From: JANNYA01 sp031409855
Lineage (GTDB): Bacteria > Pseudomonadota > Gammaproteobacteria > Xanthomonadales > SZUA-5
NCBI GenBank assembly: GCA_031409855.1
Contig: JANNYA010000102.1
Coordinates: 1-8,683, forward strand
Reading direction: 5' to 3'
Length of the DNA: 8,683 nt
The translations under genes and the position numbers were made by a program. Under the pieces are notes generated by a model, which was not told the origin of the DNA, ran no database searches, and was given only the letters and a program-made list of their open reading frames with translations. Below, piece by piece: positions 1 through 6,729 of this stretch. The stretch's first letter is position 1. Every line of letters starts with the position of its first letter.

Positions 1-335
1 GCGGTCGGGCTAGCCAGTTCAATGTGCCCCATGTTTTCGCGGCGCACTTTCGCCAACGTCACTTCTGTGCCGCACTTTTCGCAAACCACACCGCGATGCT
101 TCATGCGCTTGTACTTGCCACACAGGCATTCATAGTCCTTGATCGGCCCGAAGATGGCGGCGCAGAACAGGCCGTCACGCTCAGGCTTAAAGGTACGATA
201 GTTAATTGTTTCCGGCTTTTTCACTTCACCGTGCGACCAGCTGCGGATCAGCGCAGGCGATGCCAAGCAAATACGAATCGAGTCGAAGTCTTGCGCCGGC
301 TTTTGCGGCGTAAACAGATTGAGTAAGTCTTTCAT
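1..335 (-). CDS. rpoC: RNA polymerase beta' subunit, N-terminal part (runs off window)
   Basis: Encodes the start of the beta' subunit of RNA polymerase, which with beta forms the catalytic cleft. 111 complete codons are present before the left edge cuts the gene. The start MKDLLNLF is typical of the family. The N-terminal zinc-binding domain is intact, with cysteines at residues 70, 72, 85 and 88 (CLCG and CEKCG), the same spacing as in E. coli, followed by the conserved MGHIELASPT. The start ATG at 335-333 is preceded by AAGGAG, which overlaps the rpoB stop codon (TAAGGAG). Only 12 nt separate the two genes, so they are almost certainly co-transcribed and probably translationally coupled. 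Nothing looks unusual in the visible part. Confidence 0.98.
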   Translation of the reverse strand, partial: MKDLLNLFTPQKPAQDFDSIRICLASPALIRSWSHGEVKKPETINYRTFKPERDGLFCAAIFGPIKDYECLCGKYKRMKHRGVVCEKCGTEVTLAKVRRENMGHIELASPT

Positions 336-347
336 AGGTGTGACTCC

Positions 348-3300
348 TTAAGCCTTGCTATCTTCGAGTTCAATGTTGATCGCGAGCGAGCGAATTTCTT
401 TGACCAACACGTTGAAGGATTCGGGCATGCCCGGAACCATCTGGTGATCGCCGTCGACAATATTTTTGTACATCTGGTTGCGCCCTTGCACATCGTCGGA
501 CTTGACGGTGAGCATTTCTTGCAACGTGTAGCTCGCGCCATACGCTTGCAGCGCCCAGACTTCCATTTCCCCGAAACGTTGTCCGCCAAACTGCGCCTTG
601 CCACCCAACGGCTGTTGGGTAACCAGCGAGTATGGGCCGGTCGAGCGCGCATGCATCTTGTCATCCACCAAGTGGTTGAGTTTGAGCATATACATGTAGC
701 CAACCGTCACTTCGCGCTCAAATGCATCGCCGGTACGACCGTCATACAGCGTGGTTTGGCCAGATGTCGGCAAATCGGCAAGCTCTAACATGCGCTTGAT
801 TTCGGTTTCCGTTGCGCCGTTAAACACTGGTGTTGCGGTCGGCACGCCTTTGCGCAAATTACCCGCCATGGCGACTAATTCCTCATCGCTGAACTCATCT
901 AAGCGCACGTCGGGTGCTGAGGATTTTTCGTTGTAGACGCGATCAATAAACTTACGCAAATCGCTGACTTTGGCTTTCTCGTCCAACATGCGGCCGATTT
1001 TTAAGCCCACACCTTTAGCCGCCCAACCCAAGTGCGTTTCCAACACCTGACCAATATTCATCCGCGACGGCACGCCGAGCGGGTTGAGTACGATATCGAC
1101 CGAAGTACCGTCTGCCATAAATGGCATGTCTTCAACCGGCACTACGCGACTGACCACACCCTTGTTACCGTGGCGGCCTGCCATTTTGTCGCCAGGTTGG
1201 ATACGGCGCTTAACCGCCATATAAACCTTGACCACTTTCAACACACCCGGTGCCAAATCATCGCCCTGCGTGATTTTGCCTTTCTTGATCTCGAAGCGCT
1301 TATCAAACTCCACGCGGTGACGTGCGATTTGTTCAATCGCTTTTGCCAAGGTATCGGCCGCCGACTCTTCTTTTAAGCGCAGGCTGAAAAGCTCGTCTTT
1401 CTTGAGTTTGTCCAAATACACCGTGGTCAGCAAATCGCCTTTCTTCAAACCATAAGGACCAATTGCGTTCGATGTCGCACCCACCAATTGATCTTCCAAA
1501 CGACGCAAAATCGCGCTTTCCAAAATACGCATTTGGTCGTCTAAATCTTTGCGCACGCGCTTGAGCTCAACTTGCTCGATCTGTTGCGCACGCTTGTCTT
1601 TGTCCAAACCATCACGGGTGAAGACCTGCACGTCGATCACCGTGCCGTCCATGCCGGGTGGCACGCGCAAGGAGCTGTCTTTAACGTCAGAGGCTTTTTC
1701 ACCGAAAATCGCGCGCAATAATTTCTCTTCTGGCGTCAGTTGCGTCTCACCTTTAGGCGTGACTTTACCCACCAAAATATCACCGGCATTAACTTCTGCA
1801 CCGATGTAAACGACGCCGGATTCGTCCAGACGCGAAAGCGCTGCTTCCGAAACGTTTGGAATATCCGCAGTTACGTCCTCGGGCCCAAGCTTGGTGTCGC
1901 GGCTGGTACAAGTTAGCTCTTCAATGTGAATTGTCGTGTAGCGATCTTCCTTGACCACGCGCTCAGACAACAAGATCGAATCTTCGAAGTTGTAGCCGTT
2001 CCAAGGCATAAACGCGATCAACATGTTTTGACCCAGCGCAAGCTCACCTAAATCGGTCGATGGACCGTCAGCCAGCACGTCGCCCTTCGCCACGATATCA
2101 CCGGGCTTGACCAACGGACGTTGATTGATACAGGTGTTTTGGTTTGAGCGTGCATATTTGGTTAGCGTGTAAATATCAACGCCAGCGTCATTTTCGCCTT
2201 CCAGCTTGTCTTCATTGACCTTGACCACAATGCGGCCCGCGTCGACTTGTTCGATCACGCCATCACGACGGTTATTCACGGTAACGCCCGAATCCATTGC
2301 CACGGCGCGTTCAATACCGGTTCCAACGAGCGGCGTTTCGGCACGCAAAGTTGGCACGGCTTGACGCTGCATGTTCGCACCCATCAATGCGCGGTTCGCG
2401 TCATCGTGTTCTAGGAACGGCACCAACGCGGCAGCGACCGAAACGGTCTGCATCGGTGAAACGTCCATGTAATGCACTTCGGACGGCAACTTCATCAAGG
2501 TTTCGCCGTTCAAACGGCAGGTGACATATTCTTCCGTCATCTTGCCATTCTTATCGATCACCGCGGATGCTTGCGCAATCACGTGATCCAGTTCTTCAAT
2601 GGCGGACAGGAATTCAGATTCTGCGGTTACTTTGCCATCTACAACTTTGCGGAATGGCGTTTCAATAAAGCCGTAGCGGTTGGTTTGCGCAAACACCGCG
2701 AGCGAGTTGATCAGACCGATGTTCGGACCTTCCGGCGTTTCGATTGGGCAGACGCGGCCATAGTGCGTTGGGTGCACGTCGCGTACTTCAAAGCCCGCGC
2801 GTTCGCGCGTCAAGCCGCCAGGTCCAAGCGCTGAGACGCGACGCTTGTGCGTGATTTCCGACAATGGATTGTTTTGATCCATAAACTGTGACAGCTGGCT
2901 AGAACCAAAGAATTCTTTGATCGCAGCAGCAACTGGCTTGGCGTTGATCAATTCTTGTGGCGCCAAACCTTCGGCTTCGGCCAGACTTAAGCGCTCTTTG
3001 ACCGCGCGCTCAACCCGCACTAAACCAATGCGGAACACGTTTTCGGCCATTTCACCGACCGAGCGCACACGGCGGTTGCCCAAGTGATCGATGTCATCGA
3101 CTTGGCCTTTACCGTTACGAATGGCGATCAACGTTTTGATGACTTGTAAAATGTCGTCGTTGTCCAAAATGCCAGGACCAGTTTCTTCCTTGCGCCCGAC
3201 ACGGCGATTGAACTTCATGCGCCCCACGAACGATAGATCGTAGCGTTCTGGTGCGAAGAACAAATTGCCGAATAAGTTTTGCGCGGCTTCCTTGGTCGGT

Positions 3301-3899
3301 GGCTCACCTGGGCGCATCATGCGATAGATTTCAACTAACGCTTCCAAGGGGTTGCGGGTCGAATCGACGCGCAAAGTATTGGAAATGAACGGGCCGCGAT
3401 CTAAGTCGTTGGTCCACAGCGTGTCGATTGATTTGATCTTGGACTCGCGGAACTTTTCCAGGTGCTCTTCCGACAATATGTCGTTCGCAATCGCCAAAAT
3501 TTCGCCGGACTTTCCATCAACAACGTCGTCGGCCAAAATACGACCCAACAGATAATCGTCAGGCACTTCCATTTCGGTCATGCTGGCTTTTTCCAGCGCG
3601 GCAACATGGCGTGAAGCAACGCGTTTGCCCGCTTCGACCAGCACTTTGCCGGCCAATTTCAGATCGAACGGCAGAGTTTCGCCTTTCAAACGCTCAGGAA
3701 TAAGCTTGAGCGCAGCGCCATCAGCCTTGAGCTCAAAACTATTCATATCAAAGAATGTTTTCAGCATTTGCGCATTGGTGAAACCCAACGCACGCAGCAA
3801 AATCGTGACTGGCAATTTGCGGCGACGATCGATACGCGTGTGCAGGGCGTCTTTTGGGTCAAACTCAAAATCCAACCACGAGCCGCGATATGGAATCAC
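348..3899 (-). CDS. rpoB: RNA polymerase beta subunit, C-terminal 1183 codons (rpoB split by a frame break)
   Basis: This frame holds most of the beta subunit, from the conserved IPYRGSWLDFEFDPKD block to the C-terminal LAINIELED. The rifampicin-pocket region at residues 332-363 (about 2811-2906) reads as wild type: residues equivalent to E. coli Q513, D516, H526, R529, S531 and L533 are all present, so sensitivity is expected. The catalytic-centre blocks WNGYNFEDSI and GDKMAGRHGNKG are intact. The frame has no in-phase N-terminus of its own. It opens at a GTG (3899-3897) that overlaps the TGA of the upstream piece, and no strong Shine-Dalgarno lies in front of it. Joined to the 179-codon upstream piece it gives about 1362 residues, a normal beta length between E. 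coli (1342) and Xanthomonas (about 1383, from memory). Either the gene is intact and the assembly lost one base, or it is a real split or mutated gene. Identity is certain; the gene's state is not. Confidence 0.95.
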   Translation of the reverse strand: MIPYRGSWLDFEFDPKDALHTRIDRRRKLPVTILLRALGFTNAQMLKTFFDMNSFELKADGAALKLIPERLKGETLPFDLKLAGKVLVEAGKRVASRHVAALEKASMTEMEVPDDYLLGRILADDVVDGKSGEILAIANDILSEEHLEKFRESKIKSIDTLWTNDLDRGPFISNTLRVDSTRNPLEALVEIYRMMRPGEPPTKEAAQNLFGNLFFAPERYDLSFVGRMKFNRRVGRKEETGPGILDNDDILQVIKTLIAIRNGKGQVDDIDHLGNRRVRSVGEMAENVFRIGLVRVERAVKERLSLAEAEGLAPQELINAKPVAAAIKEFFGSSQLSQFMDQNNPLSEITHKRRVSALGPGGLTRERAGFEVRDVHPTHYGRVCPIETPEGPNIGLINSLAVFAQTNRYGFIETPFRKVVDGKVTAESEFLSAIEELDHVIAQASAVIDKNGKMTEEYVTCRLNGETLMKLPSEVHYMDVSPMQTVSVAAALVPFLEHDDANRALMGANMQRQAVPTLRAETPLVGTGIERAVAMDSGVTVNNRRDGVIEQVDAGRIVVKVNEDKLEGENDAGVDIYTLTKYARSNQNTCINQRPLVKPGDIVAKGDVLADGPSTDLGELALGQNMLIAFMPWNGYNFEDSILLSERVVKEDRYTTIHIEELTCTSRDTKLGPEDVTADIPNVSEAALSRLDESGVVYIGAEVNAGDILVGKVTPKGETQLTPEEKLLRAIFGEKASDVKDSSLRVPPGMDGTVIDVQVFTRDGLDKDKRAQQIEQVELKRVRKDLDDQMRILESAILRRLEDQLVGATSNAIGPYGLKKGDLLTTVYLDKLKKDELFSLRLKEESAADTLAKAIEQIARHRVEFDKRFEIKKGKITQGDDLAPGVLKVVKVYMAVKRRIQPGDKMAGRHGNKGVVSRVVPVEDMPFMADGTSVDIVLNPLGVPSRMNIGQVLETHLGWAAKGVGLKIGRMLDEKAKVSDLRKFIDRVYNEKSSAPDVRLDEFSDEELVAMAGNLRKGVPTATPVFNGATETEIKRMLELADLPTSGQTTLYDGRTGDAFEREVTVGYMYMLKLNHLVDDKMHARSTGPYSLVTQQPLGGKAQFGGQRFGEMEVWALQAYGASYTLQEMLTVKSDDVQGRNQMYKNIVDGDHQMVPGMPESFNVLVKEIRSLAINIELEDSKA

Positions 3900-4435
3900 G
3901 CGTCGTTGTGCAAGAGCTTGCCGGAACTGTGGGTTTTGCCCTTATCATGATCGAAAAATACGCCGGGGCTGCGATGCAGCTGACTAACGATCACGCGCTC
4001 GGTGCCGTTGATAATGAAGGTGCCGGTGTCGGTCATGAGCGGCAATTCGCCCATGTAGACTTCCTGCTCTTTCACATACTTGACGGCTTTATTCGAGCTT
4101 TCTTTGTCAAAAATATAAAGCTGAACCTGCACGCGCAGCGGCGCGCCATAGGTCAAACCGCGCTGACGGCACTCGCGTACATCAAACGCCGCATCGCCTA
4201 AGCGATAGCTGACATAGCGCAGCTCGGCATAGCCGGAGTAGCTAACAATCGGGAACACCGAGGTAAGCGCCGCATGCAAGCCCTTGTTCGGGCGCGCTTT
4301 CGGGTCAGCATCAAGCTGCAAAAATTCCTTATAGGAGTCCAGCTGAATTTTCAGCAAATTTGGCGTCGGTAACACCGCGTGGGTCTTACCAAAATCTTTA
4401 CGGATACGCTTTTTTTCAGTGAAGGAATAGCTCAT
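3896..4435 (-). CDS. rpoB: RNA polymerase beta subunit, N-terminal 179 codons (rpoB split by a frame break)
   Basis: Begins MSYSFTEKKRIRKDFGK, the standard beta N-terminus, and contains the conserved GTERVIVSQLHRSPGVFF block before ending with HSSGKLLHN followed by two out-of-family residues and TGA. Relatives continue as (S/N)AR(I/V)IPYRG. On the coding strand, AAC is followed by GACGC and then GTG ATT CCA. Adding a C after G3904 gives GCA CGC, restoring Ala-Arg and the frame. The stop TGA (3898-3896) overlaps the GTG that opens the downstream piece. The start ATG at 4435-4433 has only a weak purine-rich ribosome site (AAGAGAAG, about 7 nt upstream). The break falls early in the lobe domain, inside a conserved region and not at a known dispensable insertion. 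Confidence 0.95.
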   Translation of the reverse strand: MSYSFTEKKRIRKDFGKTHAVLPTPNLLKIQLDSYKEFLQLDADPKARPNKGLHAALTSVFPIVSYSGYAELRYVSYRLGDAAFDVRECRQRGLTYGAPLRVQVQLYIFDKESSNKAVKYVKEQEVYMGELPLMTDTGTFIINGTERVIVSQLHRSPGVFFDHDKGKTHSSGKLLHNDA

Positions 4436-4458
4436 GCACGCTTCTCTTTTACGGTTGC

Positions 4459-4478
4459 GGCAGCGTGGCCTCGCTGCC
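4459..4478 (-). other. Hairpin in the rpoB leader, 7-bp stem
   Basis: On the transcribed strand GGCAGCG (4478-4472) pairs perfectly with CGCTGCC (4465-4459) around a 6-nt loop. It ends about 23 nt before the rpoB ATG, just upstream of the weak ribosome site, so it could influence rpoB translation. There is no U-tract after it, so it is not an intrinsic terminator. Its function is inferred only from position. Confidence 0.5.
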
Positions 4479-4496
4479 TTTGAGGTAAAACTTGAG

Positions 4497-4529
4497 GCCC
4501 AAACGCAGGTATAAAACCTACGCTTGGGC
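4497..4529 (-). other. Long hairpin between rplL and rpoB, 14-bp stem; candidate RNA processing site
   Basis: On the transcribed strand GCCCAAGCGTAGGT (4529-4516) pairs with ACCTGCGTTTGGGC (4510-4497) around a 5-nt loop. Twelve pairs are Watson-Crick and two are G-U. On the opposite strand those two positions are A/C mismatches, so the structure favours the rpoB messenger. E. coli has an RNase III cleavage site in the same spacer, and this stem is a plausible counterpart. It lacks a trailing U-run and is unlikely to terminate efficiently by itself. Confidence 0.6.
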
Positions 4530-4589
4530 GAAAAGTTTCAATTTACTAAGACTTGTATTACTTATTCACGAACCATGGAAACAAGGAAA

Positions 4590-4613
4590 GGCCGGGAGCC
4601 TAAGCTCCCAGCC
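4590..4613 (-). terminator. Attenuator-like hairpin between rplL and rpoB
   Basis: On the transcribed strand GGCTGGGAGC (4613-4604) pairs with GCTCCCGGCC (4599-4590) around a TTAG tetraloop, ten pairs including one U-G. It is followed by TTTCCTTGTTT, a broken U-rich stretch. It lies 101 nt after the rplL stop. E. coli has a partial terminator in the rplL-rpoB spacer that lets only part of the transcription pass into rpoBC, and this hairpin fits that role. A strong terminator is unlikely because rpoBC need read-through or their own promoter, and I found no convincing promoter downstream. Confidence 0.55.
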
Positions 4614-4670
4614 CGCCCTGAAAACGCGGAACTTGATGCAACTTCAAATTAGAACTGACTCGCAATCTTG

Positions 4671-4692
4671 CCTGCCCTAACGTCAGGACAGG
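4671..4692 (-). other. Hairpin just after rplL, 8-bp stem
   Basis: On the transcribed strand CCTGTCCT (4692-4685) pairs with AGGGCAGG (4678-4671) around a 6-nt loop, with one U-G pair. It starts 22 nt after the rplL stop and has no U-run after it. A role in protecting or processing the abundant rplL messenger is possible but only inferred. Confidence 0.45.
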
Positions 4693-4714
4693 ATCAAGAA
4701 GGCTTCGCCAATAA

Positions 4715-5086
4715 TTACTTGATATCGACCTTGGCGCCTGCATCTTCCAGTTTCTTCTTCATTTTCGCTGCGTCATCTTTGCTCACGCCGTCTTTAACGG
4801 TCGCTGGTGCGCTTTCGACTAAGTCTTTGGCTTCTTTCAAGCCCAAACCGGTGATTTCGCGAACTGCTTTAATGACTTCAACTTTCTTTTCGCCGATTGC
4901 TGCGAGGACGACTGTGAACTCAGTCTTTTCTTCAACAACTGCAGCAGCAGCGGCAGGACCAGCAGCAGCAACAGGCGCAGCAGCGGAAACGCCGAACTTT
5001 TCTTCCATGGCCTTAACCAAGTCCATAATGTCCATCAATGGCATTGCGGCAATGGCGTTTAAGATGTCGTCTTTTGAAATACTCAT
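4715..5086 (-). CDS. rplL: Large-subunit ribosomal protein bL12 (L7/L12)
   Basis: The stalk protein that recruits translation GTPases (EF-Tu, EF-G, IF2) to the ribosome; it binds as dimers to L10. It has 123 residues, the normal length. An N-terminal dimerisation domain (about 1-33, with DILNAIAAMPLMDIMDLVKAMEEKFGV) leads into an Ala/Pro/Gly hinge (about 34-51), then the C-terminal factor-binding domain (about 53-123) with AIGEKKVEVIKAVREITGLGLKEAK-type sequence. GGAG sits 7 nt before the ATG. It lies 93 nt downstream of rplJ, its usual partner, and several hairpins follow it before rpoB. L12 is needed in several copies per ribosome, so high translation from this ribosome site is expected. 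Confidence 0.98.
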   Translation of the reverse strand: MSISKDDILNAIAAMPLMDIMDLVKAMEEKFGVSAAAPVAAAGPAAAAAVVEEKTEFTVVLAAIGEKKVEVIKAVREITGLGLKEAKDLVESAPATVKDGVSKDDAAKMKKKLEDAGAKVDIK

Positions 5087-5179
5087 TTTAAATCTCCGTT
5101 GTATCTAGTTTTTCGTGGCGCGAAACGCGGCACTTTAAGTGTGTGGGTTTAATATTCGTTGCGAACTTAAGCAAAGTTT

Positions 5180-5731
5180 CTAAACAGCTTCTGCGGCTTC
5201 AGCTGCAGGCGCTTGTTTGGTATCGCCAACCGCTTTGATGGCGCGTGCAAGCTGATTGGCAGGTTCTGCCATCACTCGCACAAGCATCGTTGCAGGTTGC
5301 ACCAAGCAGGCAAGAAACATGCTGAGCGCTTGATCACGGGTCGGCAAGGAAGCCAAGCGCTCAAGTTCAGCTGCGCCGTAGGCTTTTCCGCCCACTACAA
5401 CTAACCTTGGTACCATCTTGACGTTGGTCTTGACGAAATCTTTGATCAACCGACCCGCTGCACCTGGATCTTCTTTCGAGAACGCAAAAATTAGCGGACC
5501 CGTCAGCTTACCCTTGACGCATTCAAACTCTGTACCCTCAACCGCACGTTCCAACAGCGAGTTTTTCACCACGCGGATGTAGACGCCCGACGCACGCGCT
5601 TTACGGCGTAGGTCAGTTAACTTTTCGACCGTGATACCGGCGTACTCAGCAGCGACGAGCGACAACGCTTTTTGCGTCACGCTAGCTAGTTCGGCAACGA
5701 CTTCTTTCTTTTGTTGTAAATTAAGAGCCAT
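5180..5731 (-). CDS. rplJ: Large-subunit ribosomal protein uL10
   Basis: Forms the base of the ribosomal stalk, holding L12 dimers on 23S rRNA next to L11, and represses its own messenger through the leader upstream. The 183-residue reading starts MALNLQQKKEVVAEL. It contains the family blocks SLVAAEYAGITV, LRRKARASGV and VVKNSLLERAV in the rRNA-binding half, and a C-terminal helix that binds L12, ending in an Ala/Glu-rich tail that is longer than the tail of E. coli L10 (165 residues in total). I chose the ATG at 5731-5729 over one four codons upstream because GGAG (5740-5737) is well spaced for it and MALN is the family start. The upstream ATG overlaps no ribosome site. Confidence 0.97.
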   Translation of the reverse strand: MALNLQQKKEVVAELASVTQKALSLVAAEYAGITVEKLTDLRRKARASGVYIRVVKNSLLERAVEGTEFECVKGKLTGPLIFAFSKEDPGAAGRLIKDFVKTNVKMVPRLVVVGGKAYGAAELERLASLPTRDQALSMFLACLVQPATMLVRVMAEPANQLARAIKAVGDTKQAPAAEAAEAV

Positions 5732-5747
5732 TGCTTTCTCCATTCAT

Positions 5748-5767
5748 GTCAGCACAAAAGCACTGAC
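5748..5767 (-). promoter_or_regulatory. Hairpin directly upstream of the rplJ ribosome site
   Basis: On the transcribed strand GTCAGTGC (5767-5760) pairs with GTGCTGAC (5755-5748) around a UUUU loop: six Watson-Crick pairs and two G-U wobbles that would be A/C mismatches on the other strand. It ends 7 nt before the GGAG of rplJ. Position suggests it belongs to the translational control of rplJ-rplL, but this is inference. Confidence 0.45.
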
Positions 5768-5860
5768 GAGATTCACAGCGATTTTCTGCTGCGCCTTCGT
5801 TTTGGTCTGGCCCCGCGTTCACCCCACGCACTAAAACATGCGATAAAGCGTGCACCGGCA

Positions 5861-5940
5861 GCACCATCTACGCAGGCCGCCAAAATGGCGAATTAAGGTA
5901 CGCACTGAATGTGCGCGCCACCTGCGGTCTTTGACGACCA
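5861..5940 (-). promoter_or_regulatory. Ribosomal protein L10 leader (autoregulatory mRNA element)
   Basis: The sequence matches the E. coli rplJ leader as I remember it: AAGACCGCAGGTG, then a variable hairpin, then CTTAAT, and finally CCTGCGTAGATGGTG (E. coli has CCTGCGTAGACGGTG). The closing stem pairs CGCAGG (5926-5921) with CCTGCG (5876-5871). Inside are a 6-bp hairpin GCGCAC/GTGCGT (5916-5911 with 5905-5900) and a 5-bp hairpin CGCCA/TGGCG (5890-5886 with 5882-5878). The asymmetric GTAGAT side next to ACC/GGT is where the L10-binding kink-turn is expected. In known gammaproteobacteria the L10-L12 complex binds here and blocks translation of rplJ and rplL. It lies about 130 nt upstream of the rplJ start, so long-range folding is implied. 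I found no convincing promoter in the rest of this 298-nt gap. Confidence 0.85.
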
Positions 5941-5968
5941 CTCTCAAGTTTCCTAAAGAGCACTGCCG

Positions 5969-5996
5969 ATCAAAATTTCTTAATTCTCATTTTGAT
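5969..5996 (-). other. AT-rich inverted repeat after rplA
   Basis: ATCAAAAT (5996-5989) and ATTTTGAT (5976-5969) form a perfect 8-bp inverted repeat around a 12-nt loop, 33 nt after the rplA stop. The stem is weak and has no U-tract, so it is unlikely to be a terminator. It could be a protein-binding site or simply AT-rich promoter-region DNA, since an rplJ promoter is expected hereabouts. Confidence 0.35.
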
Positions 5997-5998
5997 AC

Positions 5999-6015
5999 GC
6001 GCGATTTCGTCGCGC
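5999..6015 (-). other. Short GC-rich hairpin after rplA
   Basis: GCGCGA (6015-6010) pairs perfectly with TCGCGC (6004-5999) around a CGAAA loop, 14 nt after the rplA stop. No U-run follows. It may stabilise or process the 3' end of the rplKA messenger; function not shown. Confidence 0.4.
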
Positions 6016-6029
6016 TCATCGTCAAACTT

Positions 6030-6725
6030 TTACTTAGACAGCGTGGAAGAATCGACGACTACGCCTGGGCCCATGGTCGAACTCAAAGAAACCTTGATCA
6101 AATACTGGCCCTTTGCTGTTACTGGACGCGCCTTATTCAAATCAGCCAACAACGCTTGAAGGTTCGCTTTCAAATGCGCGGCGTCGAACTTAGCTTTGCC
6201 GATTGTGCAGTGAATGATTCCGCCCTTGTCATTGCGATAGCGCACTTGACCAGCTTTTGCATTTTTGACTGCGGTTGCGACGTCAGGAGTTACCGTTCCG
6301 ACCTTAGGATTTGGCATCAAACCACGGGGGCCGAGCACTTGACCTAATTTACCGACCACGCGCATTGCATCAGGTGCTGCGATAATGACGTCATAGTTCA
6401 AGTCACCGGCCAACATTTTTTCGGCCAATTCGTCCATACCTACAACTTCAGCGCCAGCTTCGAGAGCTTTGGCTGCGGCGTCGCCTTGTGCAAAAACCGC
6501 TACGCGAACTGATTTACCCGTGCCATGCGGCAACACGGTTGAGCCGCGCACGCCTTGGTCGGATTTTTTTGCATCGATGCCGAGGCGAACCGCGACGTCA
6601 ATACCTTCGGCGAATTTCGCCGTGGCATTTTTCTGCACGATCGCGATTGCGTCGTCTAATGCGTAGGATTTGCCTTGCGCAACCGCGCCGAGCAACATTT
6701 TTTGTCGTTTATTGAGCTTTGCCAT
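6030..6725 (-). CDS. rplA: Large-subunit ribosomal protein uL1
   Basis: Binds the mobile L1 stalk of 23S rRNA near the exit site for deacylated tRNA; in many bacteria it also represses the rplKA messenger. The 231-residue length is standard (E. coli 234). The start MAKLNKRQK and the signature LGPRGLMPNPKVGTV (residues 131-145) are present, as is the conserved C-terminal STMGPGV. The ATG follows the rplK stop by only 4 nt, and its GGAG lies inside the last codons of rplK, so translation is probably coupled. The following 298-nt spacer carries the rplJ leader. Confidence 0.98.
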   Translation of the reverse strand: MAKLNKRQKMLLGAVAQGKSYALDDAIAIVQKNATAKFAEGIDVAVRLGIDAKKSDQGVRGSTVLPHGTGKSVRVAVFAQGDAAAKALEAGAEVVGMDELAEKMLAGDLNYDVIIAAPDAMRVVGKLGQVLGPRGLMPNPKVGTVTPDVATAVKNAKAGQVRYRNDKGGIIHCTIGKAKFDAAHLKANLQALLADLNKARPVTAKGQYLIKVSLSSTMGPGVVVDSSTLSK

Positions 6726-6729
6726 GGTC

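Noticed and set aside
3896..3915. Programmed -1 frameshift in rpoB
   Set aside because: No slippery heptamer is present, and the shifted reading would give Asp-Ala instead of the conserved Ala-Arg.
3580..3987. Long open frames on the plus strand opposite rpoB (also around 444-788, 2472-2834 and 3854-4201)
   Set aside because: They lie antisense to highly conserved coding sequence, have no recognisable domains or ribosome sites, and are the usual shadows of codon bias.
4540..4590. Possible promoter for rpoBC (TTGTTT, 18 nt, TAATAC)
   Set aside because: The -10 matches poorly and the -35 is weak; AT-rich spacers give such matches by chance.
5116..5134. GTG...CAC inverted repeat in the rplJ-rplL spacer
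   Set aside because: Only three outer and four inner pairs with a mismatch between; too weak to call.
6000..6026. TTGACG followed by TATCAA after rplA as an rplJ promoter
   Set aside because: The spacing is 22 nt, too long for a sigma-70 promoter.
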